DNA of 50,555 nucleotides from positions 1-50,555 of the forward strand of contig JAHJIW010000018.1 in the NCBI GenBank assembly GCA_018823125.1, read 5' to 3'. The position numbers and the translations under genes are program-made. Shown here piece after piece: positions 18,321 to 26,826 of this stretch (positions are counted from its first letter, which is position 1; the number at the start of each line of letters is the position of its first letter). Source of the DNA: Candidatus Margulisiibacteriota bacterium (GTDB lineage Bacteria > Margulisbacteria > WOR-1 > JAHJIW01). The notes under the pieces are model-generated. The model had not been told where the DNA came from. It saw nothing but the letters and a program-made list of their open reading frames with translations, and did no database searches.

Positions 18321-19288
18321 TTTTTTCCGTACCTTATCCGTGGATCAACTAATGCATAACCAATATCAGCTAATAAATTTCCTAGCGCAATTAAAACTGC
18401 AGATAACATTACTACTCCCATAATCAGCGGATAGTTTCTGGAGAATATCGCCTGCACTCCTAGCCTACCCATTCCCGGCCAGGCAAAGATGGTTTCAATA
18501 ATAAAAGCTCCACTGAAAAGACCTGAAAGTGAAAGCCCCAAAATTGTTACGGTCGGAATTAACGCATTGCGCAGGGCATGTTTAAAAATAACTACTTTTT
18601 CTGGAAGACCCTTTGCCCGCGCGGTTTTAATATATTCTTCTTTTAAAACTTCAAGCATCGCTGCTCTTTGATAACGCGACATTCCCGCTAAAGATAAGAT
18701 GGTCATGGTTAAAAGCGGTAAAAACATATGGTGCATCACATCTAAAGCTTTGATATACCACACCGCATCTTTTAATTGATAACTAAACATGCCCACCGCC
18801 GGAAACCAATGCAGCTGAACCGCAAATAAAAGCATGAGCATTAAACCTAACCAAAAAGAAGGGATCGCCATTCCAGCAAAAGAGAAAACGGTAAAAAATT
18901 GATCAAAAAACTTGCCCTTTTTTACCGCAGAATATACACCAAGTGGGATCGTTATGATTAAAGTAATCAGCATGGATGAGACCATCAGTAGCAATGTTGC
19001 AGGTAACCGCTCGGCAATCTCTAAAACCACTGGTTTCCCGGTAAAATAGCTGGTGCCAAAGTCTCCGCGTAAAACATTTTTGAGCCAATAGAAATATTGA
19101 ACAATAACTGGTTTATCTAAACCAAAGTTGGCCCGAATGCGAGCTAACTCTTCAGGTTGTACAGAGGGATCGACAAATAAATTAGTAGGATCACCCGGTG
19201 CCAGGTGAATTACAAAAAACGATATTAAGGAAATACCAATTAAAAGTGGAATTAATTGTAATAGACGACGAATGACAAACTTGCGCAT
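18317..19288 (-). CDS. oppB: Peptide ABC transporter permease, OppB/DppB type
   Basis: 323 residues. Starts RKFVIRRLLQLIPLLIGISLISF, the usual DppB/OppB opening, then FVIHLAPGDPT, GLDKPVIVQYFYWL, and the EAA loop YIKTARAKGLPEKVVIFKHALRN. About six membrane spans. Pairs with the oppC product as the channel. It begins 3 nt after the oppA stop and overlaps oppC. Confidence 0.93.
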   Translation of the reverse strand: MRKFVIRRLLQLIPLLIGISLISFFVIHLAPGDPTNLFVDPSVQPEELARIRANFGLDKPVIVQYFYWLKNVLRGDFGTSYFTGKPVVLEIAERLPATLLLMVSSMLITLIITIPLGVYSAVKKGKFFDQFFTVFSFAGMAIPSFWLGLMLMLLFAVQLHWFPAVGMFSYQLKDAVWYIKALDVMHHMFLPLLTMTILSLAGMSRYQRAAMLEVLKEEYIKTARAKGLPEKVVIFKHALRNALIPTVTILGLSLSGLFSGAFIIETIFAWPGMGRLGVQAIFSRNYPLIMGVVMLSAVLIALGNLLADIGYALVDPRIRYGKK

Positions 19289-19291
19289 GAT

Positions 19292-20926
19292 CTATTTTAT
19301 TACAAACACGTCTTCGATATCAAGAAAAGCCCCGGCCGGCCCCGGATTAGGATCAAGTCCCCCCACCCGTTTTGAAATGGCAGACACGGCTCGGGGATAC
19401 CATAAAAAGATGTAAGGTACATCTTTCGCAATTTCTTGATAAATTTTAGCGTAAGTGGCTTTGCGTTTTTTACGATTAAGTTCGGTACGCCCAACTTCCA
19501 GCCAGTGATCTACTTTCTTGTTTTTATAATCAATAAAGTTAAATCCGCGCGGATATTGGCTGGAATGCCAGATAATATAACCATCCGGATCTAATCCTAG
19601 TGACCAGCCCATAATGACTGCATCAAAATTTTTGGGGCCTTTGGGTGCATTAACAATACGGAGCAGTGCACTCCACTCTAATACTCTAATTTTTACTTTC
19701 GCGCCGATTTTTTTATACTGTTGCTGAAGGATAATCGCCGCTTTTTCTCTTTCCTTGTTTCCCTGGTTGATAATTATCGTAAATGCTAATTTTTTACCAT
19801 TTTTTTCGCGTATGCCATCTGAATTTAATTTCCAACCGGCTTGATCTAAAAGTGCATTGGCCTTTTTAAGATCATATTTATATTTCACGACATCATCCGC
19901 ATAAGCCCACGAAACCGGAGCATTGGGAACATCCGCTCTACTACCTAAGCCTTTTAATACCAATGAGATCAATTGATCTTTATTAGTCGCATGCGCGAAG
20001 GCTTGCCTGACCGTAACGTCGCGGAAAATTGGATTGGCTAAATTAAATCCTAAGTAAACGTACAATAAAACATCATATTCAAAAATATTTACGCTGGGAA
20101 TTGTCCACATTCTTTTGTAATCTTTAGGAGGAACACCGGCACTATCAATTTCACCGGCTTCGAGTGCCACTAAGCGAGCATTCTCATCCGGAATAATCTT
20201 ATAAATTATCTTTTTGAGGCACGGTTTCTTGCCAAAATAGTTTTCGTTGCGCTCAACAATAACGTGATTGCCAACTTGCCAATCCGCTAACTTAAAGGGA
20301 CCGGTACCAATCGGATTACGATTGAATTCAGCGCGGTTGATATCTTTTCCGGCTAGTAGATGCTTTGGAATAATACTCATCGCGGCATGCACAATGAACG
20401 GCGCATACGGTTTGGGTAAAATTGCTTGAACGGTATACTTATCAACTACTCTAAACTTAATCGGAACACCGTCGATAATATAATTACTGCGTCTTACCGT
20501 ATTAACTTTGGGATTTAAGATCGAATCAAAAGTAAATTTTACGTCTGCAGCAGTAAAAGGATGGCCATCCTGCCAGAAAACATTTTTCTTTAAATAGAAA
20601 GTCCATACTTTGCCATCTTTCGATACTTTCCAGTGGGTAGCAAGGTCCGGTTCTGGCTCTAGATGCTTATTAAAACGAATCATCCCCGAGAAGATAGTAC
20701 CCTCCACCGCCGAAGAAGTAGTATCGGTCGATAAAATGGGATTTAAGATTGAAACTTCTCCGCCGAGTGCTAACACTAAGGTCCCGTTTGGATCCATTTG
20801 TGAAAGTTTGGGCAATTCTACAGCACGTTTTTTTATCTCGCGGCTGGAATCACCGGTACAGCCTAATAAGGAAAGTAAAAGTAAAATACTGATTACAAAT
20901 TTACCAATCCTATTTTTAAAAATCAT
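19292..20926 (-). CDS. oppA: Peptide-binding lipoprotein, OppA/DppA type (SBP_bac_5)
   Basis: 544 residues. Lipoprotein signal with LLGC (Cys about 23). SBP_bac_5 motifs: LATHWKVSKDGKVWTFYLKK, WQDGHPFTAADVKFTFDSIL, NRNPIGTGPFKLADWQVG and ARLVALEAGEID. It captures peptides (or nickel/other small ligands, as some family members do) outside the membrane and delivers them to OppBC. Only 2 nt separate it from the fic stop codon, placing the whole importer under the fic promoter. No clear ribosome site precedes it, suggesting coupling to fic. Confidence 0.92.
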   Translation of the reverse strand: MIFKNRIGKFVISILLLLSLLGCTGDSSREIKKRAVELPKLSQMDPNGTLVLALGGEVSILNPILSTDTTSSAVEGTIFSGMIRFNKHLEPEPDLATHWKVSKDGKVWTFYLKKNVFWQDGHPFTAADVKFTFDSILNPKVNTVRRSNYIIDGVPIKFRVVDKYTVQAILPKPYAPFIVHAAMSIIPKHLLAGKDINRAEFNRNPIGTGPFKLADWQVGNHVIVERNENYFGKKPCLKKIIYKIIPDENARLVALEAGEIDSAGVPPKDYKRMWTIPSVNIFEYDVLLYVYLGFNLANPIFRDVTVRQAFAHATNKDQLISLVLKGLGSRADVPNAPVSWAYADDVVKYKYDLKKANALLDQAGWKLNSDGIREKNGKKLAFTIIINQGNKEREKAAIILQQQYKKIGAKVKIRVLEWSALLRIVNAPKGPKNFDAVIMGWSLGLDPDGYIIWHSSQYPRGFNFIDYKNKKVDHWLEVGRTELNRKKRKATYAKIYQEIAKDVPYIFLWYPRAVSAISKRVGGLDPNPGPAGAFLDIEDVFVIK

Positions 20927-20928
20927 AT

Positions 20929-21948
20929 TTAAAATGAAGCCAGCTTATATCTGGTAGCCCGGCTTTTTCCCTCCTTAACTATAAATCCTTTTTTCATTAA
21001 GGGTGCAATTATTTGATTGATTCTAGCGCGCGTTAACTTTAGATTCTTTTGTAATTCGGAAACACCAATTGCCGGATTATCTCTTAATATCCGAACCAAT
21101 TCTTCCTGACGACGGGAAAGCGATCCCTTAAATCTTGTGGATACCTGTAAAGTTTCAATGCGCCGCTTAACCTCTTCCAAGGTTTTAATAATTCCTTCAG
21201 TAACATATTCAATCCAATAAGTCAGGTCATTATCTAGTTCACGTGCTTGTTGAATTTTTTGATAATAGCGCTTACGATTTCCTGCAAAAAAATCATCCAG
21301 ACTAAATATATGATGGGTATCAAACCCCTGCTGATAAAGGGACCAGGTTCCGAGAGCCCGGGCAATTCTGCCGTTACCATCTGAAAAAGGATGAATTGAA
21401 ACCAGGCGATGATGCAAAATCGAACAAACTAGAATACTATGCAGTTTTTTAGTTTCTGGCAAATTTAGCCAATTTACTAAATCCTTTACCAGCCCTGGAG
21501 TTTGCTTTGGGGAAGGCGGGGTATAAATTCTGATCTTTTTTTCGTCGATTACGTAATTTTGTTTATCTTTATATTTCCCACATTTTTCATCATTCATTAG
21601 ATTTCGCATTAAAATTTTGTGAAGTTTTAAAATTGCGGGCACCTTCATTGGACTGCGGGCATACTTCCCTATCCAGCGCATGACTTTCAAATAATTAGCC
21701 ACTTCCATTTCGTACTCTTGAGGAACACCTACCGGCTCTCCCCGATCTACCGCCTCCACTTGAGAAAGAGTTAAGGGATTCCCCTCAATTGCAGTGGATG
21801 AATGTGCAGCTTTAGCTCTGGATTCCCGCTGAATAATTGGAAGCCAGGCGACCTTTAGTGAAGCTTCCTCTATCCAGGAACGCAAGGCACTAGCTTCACC
21901 AATAAGGTTTAATAAATATGGAGTAATACGATATTTCGGCTGATACAT
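20929..21948 (-). CDS. Fic-family AMPylase-like protein with winged-helix tail
   Basis: 339 residues. Fic core motif HPFSDGNGRIAR (186-197; catalytic H186), which normally transfers AMP from ATP onto Ser/Thr/Tyr of target proteins. The N-terminal inhibitory helix carries STAIEGN (51-57), the (S/T)xxxE(G/N) motif of class II Fic proteins whose Glu blocks ATP binding, so the enzyme should be self-restrained. Residues about 275-339 (SRRQEELVRILRDN, ISV-like turn, LTRARINQIIAPLMKKGFI) form a winged helix, suggesting DNA binding and possible autoregulation. It is the first gene of the fic-oppABCDF operon, and its promoter has three repeated TTGACG boxes. Target protein unknown. Confidence 0.9.
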   Translation of the reverse strand: MYQPKYRITPYLLNLIGEASALRSWIEEASLKVAWLPIIQRESRAKAAHSSTAIEGNPLTLSQVEAVDRGEPVGVPQEYEMEVANYLKVMRWIGKYARSPMKVPAILKLHKILMRNLMNDEKCGKYKDKQNYVIDEKKIRIYTPPSPKQTPGLVKDLVNWLNLPETKKLHSILVCSILHHRLVSIHPFSDGNGRIARALGTWSLYQQGFDTHHIFSLDDFFAGNRKRYYQKIQQARELDNDLTYWIEYVTEGIIKTLEEVKRRIETLQVSTRFKGSLSRRQEELVRILRDNPAIGVSELQKNLKLTRARINQIIAPLMKKGFIVKEGKSRATRYKLASF

Positions 21949-21957
21949 GACTTAAGC

Positions 21958-21999
21958 ATTATACATTTGCGTCAAGCTTTCGTCAAGGTTTGCGTCAAG
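21958..21999 (-). promoter_or_regulatory. Promoter of fic-opp with triple TTGACG repeat
   Basis: On the minus strand TTGACG (21981-21986), 17-bp spacer, TATAAT (21958-21963). The ATG lies 9 nt past the -10 box, so the mRNA is probably leaderless. CTTGACG occurs three times in a row (plus-strand GTCAAG at 21971, 21982 and 21994), 11 and 12 bp apart, covering the -35 region like an operator array. Confidence 0.7.
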
Positions 22000-22003
22000 C
22001 GAA

Positions 22004-22414
22004 TTACATATTAGTTAATTCAATAATCTTTAACAATCCGCCCCGCTTATACCCCTTTAGTGAATACTTACCCGTGGAATCATCATAACTATACATGACT
22101 TTACCAGAAGAATCTCCATCGGTATAAGCCACCCCGGTAAAAGGATTTTTAGGAACTTCGGTCATGTAGCCGCCGGGCATTAAATAGTTTTCGATAAAAG
22201 TTTTCAATGGGACATCACTGCCGATTGGATAAATTAAATTTTCCATATTGTAAGCTTCGACAGCTAACTGAACATTGCGCATAACCCCTTTAACCGCTGC
22301 TTCTTTACCGCGATCTTGAACACTTAAAAGATTGGGAACCAAAAAGAAGATTAATAACGCGAGTACCGCGATTACGACCAGTATTTCTAGTAAAGTGAAA
22401 CCTTTTTTATGCAT
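22004..22414 (-). CDS. Type IV pilin-like / GspG-like pseudopilin
   Basis: 136 residues. Classic prepilin leader MHKKG|FTLLEILVVIAVLALLIFFLVP with the Gly-Phe cleavage site, Glu at mature position 5 and a hydrophobic alpha-1 helix. The soluble part (NPFTGVAYTDGDSSGKVMYSYDDSTGKYSLKGY) resembles type II secretion major pseudopilins (GspG) and short type IV pilins. An AGGAGG ribosome site precedes the start. It lies downstream of a PilC/GspF gene, separated from it by an inserted S23-type gene. Assembly ATPase genes are not in the window. Confidence 0.85.
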   Translation of the reverse strand: MHKKGFTLLEILVVIAVLALLIFFLVPNLLSVQDRGKEAAVKGVMRNVQLAVEAYNMENLIYPIGSDVPLKTFIENYLMPGGYMTEVPKNPFTGVAYTDGDSSGKVMYSYDDSTGKYSLKGYKRGGLLKIIELTNM

Positions 22415-22441
22415 TGTAGATTCCTCCTGTTTTGTTTAAAG

Positions 22442-22473
22442 TGACTAAGAAACTAAGCAACTAAGAGACTAAG
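22442..22473. repeat. ACTAAG 8-nt periodic array, left arm
   Basis: Four tandem octamers NNACTAAG (TGACTAAG, AAACTAAG, CAACTAAG, AGACTAAG). This is the left arm of an inverted element whose right arm is at 22858-22895; the S23 gene lies between the arms and its last codons are made of this array. Confidence 0.8.
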
Positions 22474-22849
22474 TGTTAGCACAACTTAGCAACTTTGCCT
22501 TTTTCTGACTATTTATTAAACCTTGCAACATACAACTTATTCGCTCAAGTTTATCGATCATTTGGTTGTATTCATTATCCTTAATAAATCCTAATCTAAA
22601 TGAAATTTCAATTTGTGCATCTAATTCACTCAATGAACTCTTAGAAATAGTAAAAAATCGAATTTTCTCCTGCTTTCCATAACGTGCGCATCCCTCAGCG
22701 ACATTTGAAGCAACTGACACGGCAGATCTTCTCATTTGCATAGCAATTCCATATTTTTCTTCTTTGGGAAAGATTGAGGTTATTTTATAAACCTCATCAA
22801 TTGCAAACATAATTTCTTTCCAGATATTCAATTTCTTATGTGGTCTCAT
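22469..22849 (-). CDS. S23 / four-helix-bundle protein inside a repeat element
   Basis: 126 residues. S23 (23S rRNA intervening-sequence) family: KKLNIWKEIMFAIDEVYKIT, FPKEEKYGIAMQMRRSAVSV, SNVAEGCARYGKQE, FFTISKSSLSELDAQIEI and KLERISCMLQGLI. It is an all-helical four-helix bundle; relatives occur in rRNA intervening sequences and, as Avd, in diversity-generating retroelements, but no retroelement is visible here. The final codons (LLSCANT, stop) are encoded by the ACTAAG array, and the inverted array lies just upstream of the ATG. The gene interrupts what would otherwise be an adjacent pilC-pilin pair. Function unknown. Confidence 0.88.
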   Translation of the reverse strand: MRPHKKLNIWKEIMFAIDEVYKITSIFPKEEKYGIAMQMRRSAVSVASNVAEGCARYGKQEKIRFFTISKSSLSELDAQIEISFRLGFIKDNEYNQMIDKLERISCMLQGLINSQKKAKLLSCANT

Positions 22850-22857
22850 ATAAATAT

Positions 22858-22895
22858 CACTTAGTTGCTTAGTCGCTATTCGCTTAGTTACTTTC
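22858..22895. repeat. ACTAAG 8-nt periodic array, right arm (inverted)
   Basis: CACTTAGT, TGCTTAGT, a degenerate unit, then CGCTTAGT and TACTT: the inverted partner of the array at 22442-22473. Together they bracket the S23 gene as terminal repeats would. Confidence 0.7.
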
Positions 22896-24058
22896 TACTT
22901 AATTGAGTTCATTAATTCTGTCATCGGATACAACATGGAAATCGCGACCAGTCCCACAAAGACCCCCACCCCTAAAGTCGCCACCGGCTCCAAAAACATA
23001 GTTACTTTTTTCAAACTGCCGTCCAGCTCTTCTTCAAAGACCGATCCTAAACCGGAAAGCAGAGACTCGAGATTTCCGGTTTCTTCGGAAACAATCACTA
23101 CTTCTTTAAGTAGTGGTGAAAATATTTTTTGTTTTACCAGTGCTTCGGCAAGACTGGCACCGGATTCAACCTCGCTAATTATACAAGAAAACCCTTTCTT
23201 AAACACGGTATTGGGACACACCTTTTTAACGTACGAAAGTGCGTTGACCAAAGGCACCTGAGAGCCTAAAAGGGTTAATAAGACCTTAACAATTCTTAGG
23301 TGAAGATAACAATAGATAATTTTGGATACTCCCGGAATTTTAAATAACGCTTGTTGGGTAAATTCTTTTACTTTTTCTTTTTTAAGTGCTCTTTTGAATA
23401 AAAATCCCAACAATACGATTAATAAAACAACGTAAATCCCATAAAGCTGTAAGAATATTCCAAAATCAATAAAAAACTGAGTCAAGGCCGGAAGCTTAAC
23501 CCCACTCGAGGCAAAAAGATTTTTAAAGTTGGGCAGCAGAAAAACTGAAATGCCGATAAAAGACGAAAAACAGATAACCATAATAAAAGATGGATACGAA
23601 AGCGAACTGATAATTTTTGATTTGAGCCGGATCTTATCTTCGAAGTAGCGGCTGATCTCCATAAACACACTGCCTAAGTCCGAAGTCTCCTCACCCACCT
23701 TAATTAAATAGCCAATCTCGCCTTCGATATGCGGAAAATCTTCAAAAGCGTCAAAGGCGCCTCTTCCTTCTAATAAATTATTCCTTACCTGGATTATTTT
23801 TGCGGAAAGTTCTTGAGCAGCACTCTTTTCCACTACGCCCAGAGCATTTTGCAGACTAATTCCAGACGCTAACATGTACGAAAGTTTTTTAAAAAAGTTA
23901 GCGGTTTCCTGTAGGGTAATTTTTTTGCGGAGTAAGGTTTTAAGGAAGCTTAAAAAGACGGCGCGCGTTTTCGGAAGTTTTAAGTGCAACTTCTTCGGTA
24001 GAAATTCCGAGAATTTCAGATATCTTATCAGCGATAATACTAATGTTTGCGGGCTCAT
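22895..24058 (-). CDS. Inner-membrane platform protein, PilC/GspF type
   Basis: 387 residues. Two T2SSF domains: one from about 50 (ETANFFKKLSYMLASGISLQNAL, then IKVGEETSDLGSVFMEISRYFEDKI) and one from about 250 (LRIVKVLLTLLGSQVPLVNAL, then VIVSEETGNLESLLSGLGSVFEEEL), with three membrane segments. It is the platform on which pilin or pseudopilin fibres assemble. The ATG at 24058 overlaps tatD by 119 nt. A TTG at 23989 would shorten the overlap to 50 nt, but no start removes it, and the first conserved residues fall at the end of tatD, so some overlap is real. Confidence 0.87.
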   Translation of the reverse strand: MSPQTLVLSLIRYLKFSEFLPKKLHLKLPKTRAVFLSFLKTLLRKKITLQETANFFKKLSYMLASGISLQNALGVVEKSAAQELSAKIIQVRNNLLEGRGAFDAFEDFPHIEGEIGYLIKVGEETSDLGSVFMEISRYFEDKIRLKSKIISSLSYPSFIMVICFSSFIGISVFLLPNFKNLFASSGVKLPALTQFFIDFGIFLQLYGIYVVLLIVLLGFLFKRALKKEKVKEFTQQALFKIPGVSKIIYCYLHLRIVKVLLTLLGSQVPLVNALSYVKKVCPNTVFKKGFSCIISEVESGASLAEALVKQKIFSPLLKEVVIVSEETGNLESLLSGLGSVFEEELDGSLKKVTMFLEPVATLGVGVFVGLVAISMLYPMTELMNSIK

Positions 24059-24707
24059 TTCTTTTTCCTCGATATGGAATCGGTGCCAGATACGGACAAT
24101 CGGTTTCGAGCATAATCCGGTCTAGCGGAATACTTTTTACCACTTCAACGATATTTTTTGCTTTAGGAAAAGTTACAATTCCGGTTACGGAAATGTAAAA
24201 TCCTAAATCGATCACCTTTTGCGCTTGCTCTACGTCCCCCGCATAGCAGTGAAACACCCCGCTTAGTTCATCCGAAGCTTCTTGTCGCAATATTTTAATC
24301 GCGTCATCCTCAGAAGCACGCGAATGAATTGCTAACGGCAGCTTAAATTCTTTCGCTAATTTTATTTGCGCCTGATAGGCTTCGATTTGCTTATCCTTTG
24401 GAGAGTAACTTTTAAAATAATCTAATCCGGTTTCGCCGATCCCTACAATTTTTTTGCTTTTCCCCAAAGTTTTACGCAAATAGGCCAATAAATCAGCATT
24501 AAACAGCTTTGCATCATGCGGATGAATCCCGATTACCGAATAAATCTCTTCCGCTTTAGCCGAAAGCTGCAATGATCTTTCAATTGATTCCGGATCAAAG
24601 CCCACGTCGATAATATATTTTACATTTTTCTCTTTGGCGCGCGCCAAAACGTCGGCCAAGTCGAAAAATTCGGGCATATTAACATGTGCATGCGTGTCGA
24701 TCAGCAT
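23940..24707 (-). CDS. tatD: TatD-family metal-dependent DNase
   Basis: 255 residues, normal length. Metal-site motifs in order: DTHAHVN, IGIHPHDAK, GIGETGLDYF, IHSR, HCYAG and ETDCPYLAP...RGKRNEP. TatD enzymes are TIM-barrel 3'-5' exonucleases/DNases in the cytoplasm, linked to DNA repair. It sits directly after metG (metG stop and tatD start share one base), a common bacterial arrangement. Confidence 0.95.
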   Translation of the reverse strand: MLIDTHAHVNMPEFFDLADVLARAKEKNVKYIIDVGFDPESIERSLQLSAKAEEIYSVIGIHPHDAKLFNADLLAYLRKTLGKSKKIVGIGETGLDYFKSYSPKDKQIEAYQAQIKLAKEFKLPLAIHSRASEDDAIKILRQEASDELSGVFHCYAGDVEQAQKVIDLGFYISVTGIVTFPKAKNIVEVVKSIPLDRIMLETDCPYLAPIPYRGKRNEPANISIIADKISEILGISTEEVALKTSENARRLFKLP

Positions 24708-26242
24708 TATTTTTCCAAACGCGGGAACAATGGCTGACCTTTGGCTACCTTCTTACCAGCAAGTTTTTTGCCAAAGGAAAGTTCCCTAATATCTGAGGCT
24801 TTGAGCTCGGAGAGCATCTTCTCCCCTGTCGAAGGCATATACGGTGAGATTAAAATTGCAGTAATTCTCAACACTTCTAATAAATTAAAGATGACCGCTT
24901 CCAGTTTTTCGGTTTCGCCCGCTTTGGCCAGTTTCCAGGGCGCTTCTTTTTCGATATAGGTATTAGCCACGCCGATCACTTTCCAGATTTTAGATAGTGC
25001 TTCCGAAAAAGCTAATGCATTCATCGATTTATCTACTTCATCAATTGTTTTTTCGGATAAAGCAACCAGCTCTTTGCTTAAATCATCAAATTTATGATTT
25101 TTGGGATTAGGAATTTCTCCTTTGAAATATTTTTCACACATAGTTAGAGTGCGATGGAGTAAATTCCCTAAGTCGTTAGCTAAATCAGCATTAAATCTGG
25201 CAATCAACGAGGCGCGGGAAAAATCACCATCCACCCCAAAAGGAACTTCGCGCAGTAAGAAGTAGCGGACCGGATCAACGCCAAATTCTTCGGCGAGTGC
25301 GATTGGATCAACTACGTTGCCGGTGGTTTTACTCATTTTTTTGCCTTCGACCGTCCACCAACCATGTCCAAATACTTTTTTGGGCAGTGGTACCCCAACT
25401 GACATCAACATAATAGGCCAAATCACCGCATGAAAACGAATAATCTCTTTTCCCATGACGTGCACGTCCGCCGGCCAATACTTTTTATAGTTTTTGCCGT
25501 CAAAAGCATCTAAAGCCGAAACGTAATTAATTAACGCATCAAACCAAACATAAATAACATGCTTATCATCACCGGGAATCGGAACTCCCCAGGTAAAAGA
25601 GGTGCGGCTGATCGATAAATCTTTTAATCCTTGTTTAATAAAACTTAAAACTTCGTTTTTGCGCGAAACCGGCTGTAGAAAATCCGGATTTTCCTCGAAA
25701 TGTTTTAAAAGTTGATCCTGATATTTTGAAAGTTTAAAGAAATAAGTATCTTCTTTTACTTTTTTAACCGGTCGTCCGCAATCCGGGCAAACGTATTTCT
25801 TTTTATCTTTATTTTTCGGTGAGTCTTTAAGATGGATTTCGGTCCAGTAAGATTCACAAGGAATACAGTACCAACCTTCGTACTGCCCTTTGTAAACATC
25901 GCCTTTTTCCATCATCTTCTTGAAAAATTCCTGGACTACTTTTTTATGTTTTTCGCTGGTGGTGCGAATAAAACCGTCGTTTTTAATCTCCAGCTTATTC
26001 CAAGCTTTTTTAAATCCTTCGGCCATTTCATCGACGTGTTTTTGAACCTCTACCCCTTTAGCCTGCGCCGCTTCCATAATTTTTTGGCCGTGTTCATCTA
26101 ATCCGGTTAGATAATAAACATCAAAGCCTTTAAGGCGTTTATAGCGGGCTAAAACGTCAGCCGCAATGGTGGTATAAGCGTGACCGATATGCGGAATATC
26201 ATTAACGTAGTAAATGGGTGTTGTGATATAAAATTTGTTCAT
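24707..26242 (-). CDS. metG: Methionyl-tRNA synthetase
   Basis: 511 residues. Class I signature HIGH (18-21) and KMSKT in the KMSKS position; a zinc knuckle with CIPCE and CPDCGRP in the connective peptide; anticodon-binding helical domain at the C-terminus. Charges tRNA-Met with methionine. The C-terminal tRNA-binding (EMAP/Arc1p-like) domain found in longer MetG proteins is absent, as in short monomeric forms. Part of the efp-to-pilin gene string. Confidence 0.97.
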   Translation of the reverse strand: MNKFYITTPIYYVNDIPHIGHAYTTIAADVLARYKRLKGFDVYYLTGLDEHGQKIMEAAQAKGVEVQKHVDEMAEGFKKAWNKLEIKNDGFIRTTSEKHKKVVQEFFKKMMEKGDVYKGQYEGWYCIPCESYWTEIHLKDSPKNKDKKKYVCPDCGRPVKKVKEDTYFFKLSKYQDQLLKHFEENPDFLQPVSRKNEVLSFIKQGLKDLSISRTSFTWGVPIPGDDKHVIYVWFDALINYVSALDAFDGKNYKKYWPADVHVMGKEIIRFHAVIWPIMLMSVGVPLPKKVFGHGWWTVEGKKMSKTTGNVVDPIALAEEFGVDPVRYFLLREVPFGVDGDFSRASLIARFNADLANDLGNLLHRTLTMCEKYFKGEIPNPKNHKFDDLSKELVALSEKTIDEVDKSMNALAFSEALSKIWKVIGVANTYIEKEAPWKLAKAGETEKLEAVIFNLLEVLRITAILISPYMPSTGEKMLSELKASDIRELSFGKKLAGKKVAKGQPLFPRLEK

Positions 26243-26255
26243 GTTGAGAGTAATT

Positions 26256-26825
26256 TTAGCACAAAATAAGCTGCTTGACCTTACGAAACGCCTTGGCCCG
26301 GTGGCTGATCTTGTTCTTAAAAGAAGGTTTCATCTCGGCAAAGGTTTTTGAGTATCCCAGTGGCACAAAAACCGGATCATAACCAAAACCATGCTGGCCG
26401 CGCATTTCATTGATAATACGGCCGCGGACTTCGCCCTTAATTATTTTAGTTTTTCCGTCCGGCCAGGCAATCGCTACGCAACAAACAAACTTAGCCGATC
26501 TTTTTTTAGCGCCCTGCATATTTTTTAGCAGTTTCTTACACAATTTTTCTTTAGTGGGGTTAGGGCCAGCGTAGCGAGCCGATTTTATTCCCGGGGCACC
26601 TTTTAAGTAATCCACCATCAATCCCGAATCATCCCCCATCGCCGGAAGATTATATTTTTTTATTACCACTTGCGCCTTTTTGAGGGCGTTACCTTCAAAG
26701 GTCTTTTTGTTTTCGATAATTTTTGGCGGGTTATCAACATCCAGGAGGCTTAAGATCTCAACCCCAAGAATTTTGGCGATTTCCTGGGCTTTATGTTTAT
26801 TTTTAGTGGCTAGAATAAATTTCAT
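26256..26825 (-). CDS. rdgB: XTP/dITP pyrophosphatase (RdgB/HAM1)
   Basis: 189 residues. ATKNKHKAQEI nucleotide loop, FEGNALKKA, MGDDSGLMVDYLKGAPGIKSARYAG, GQHGFGYDPVFVP and the SHRAKAF tail are all family signatures. Hydrolyses non-canonical purine triphosphates to monophosphates to keep them out of DNA and RNA. It is separated from purD by 1 nt, which groups two purine-nucleotide functions. Confidence 0.96.
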   Translation of the reverse strand: MKFILATKNKHKAQEIAKILGVEILSLLDVDNPPKIIENKKTFEGNALKKAQVVIKKYNLPAMGDDSGLMVDYLKGAPGIKSARYAGPNPTKEKLCKKLLKNMQGAKKRSAKFVCCVAIAWPDGKTKIIKGEVRGRIINEMRGQHGFGYDPVFVPLGYSKTFAEMKPSFKNKISHRAKAFRKVKQLILC

Positions 26826-26826
26826 A

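Noticed and set aside
22469..22849. S23 gene as part of a diversity-generating retroelement (Avd)
   Set aside because: No reverse transcriptase, template repeat or variable target gene is nearby.
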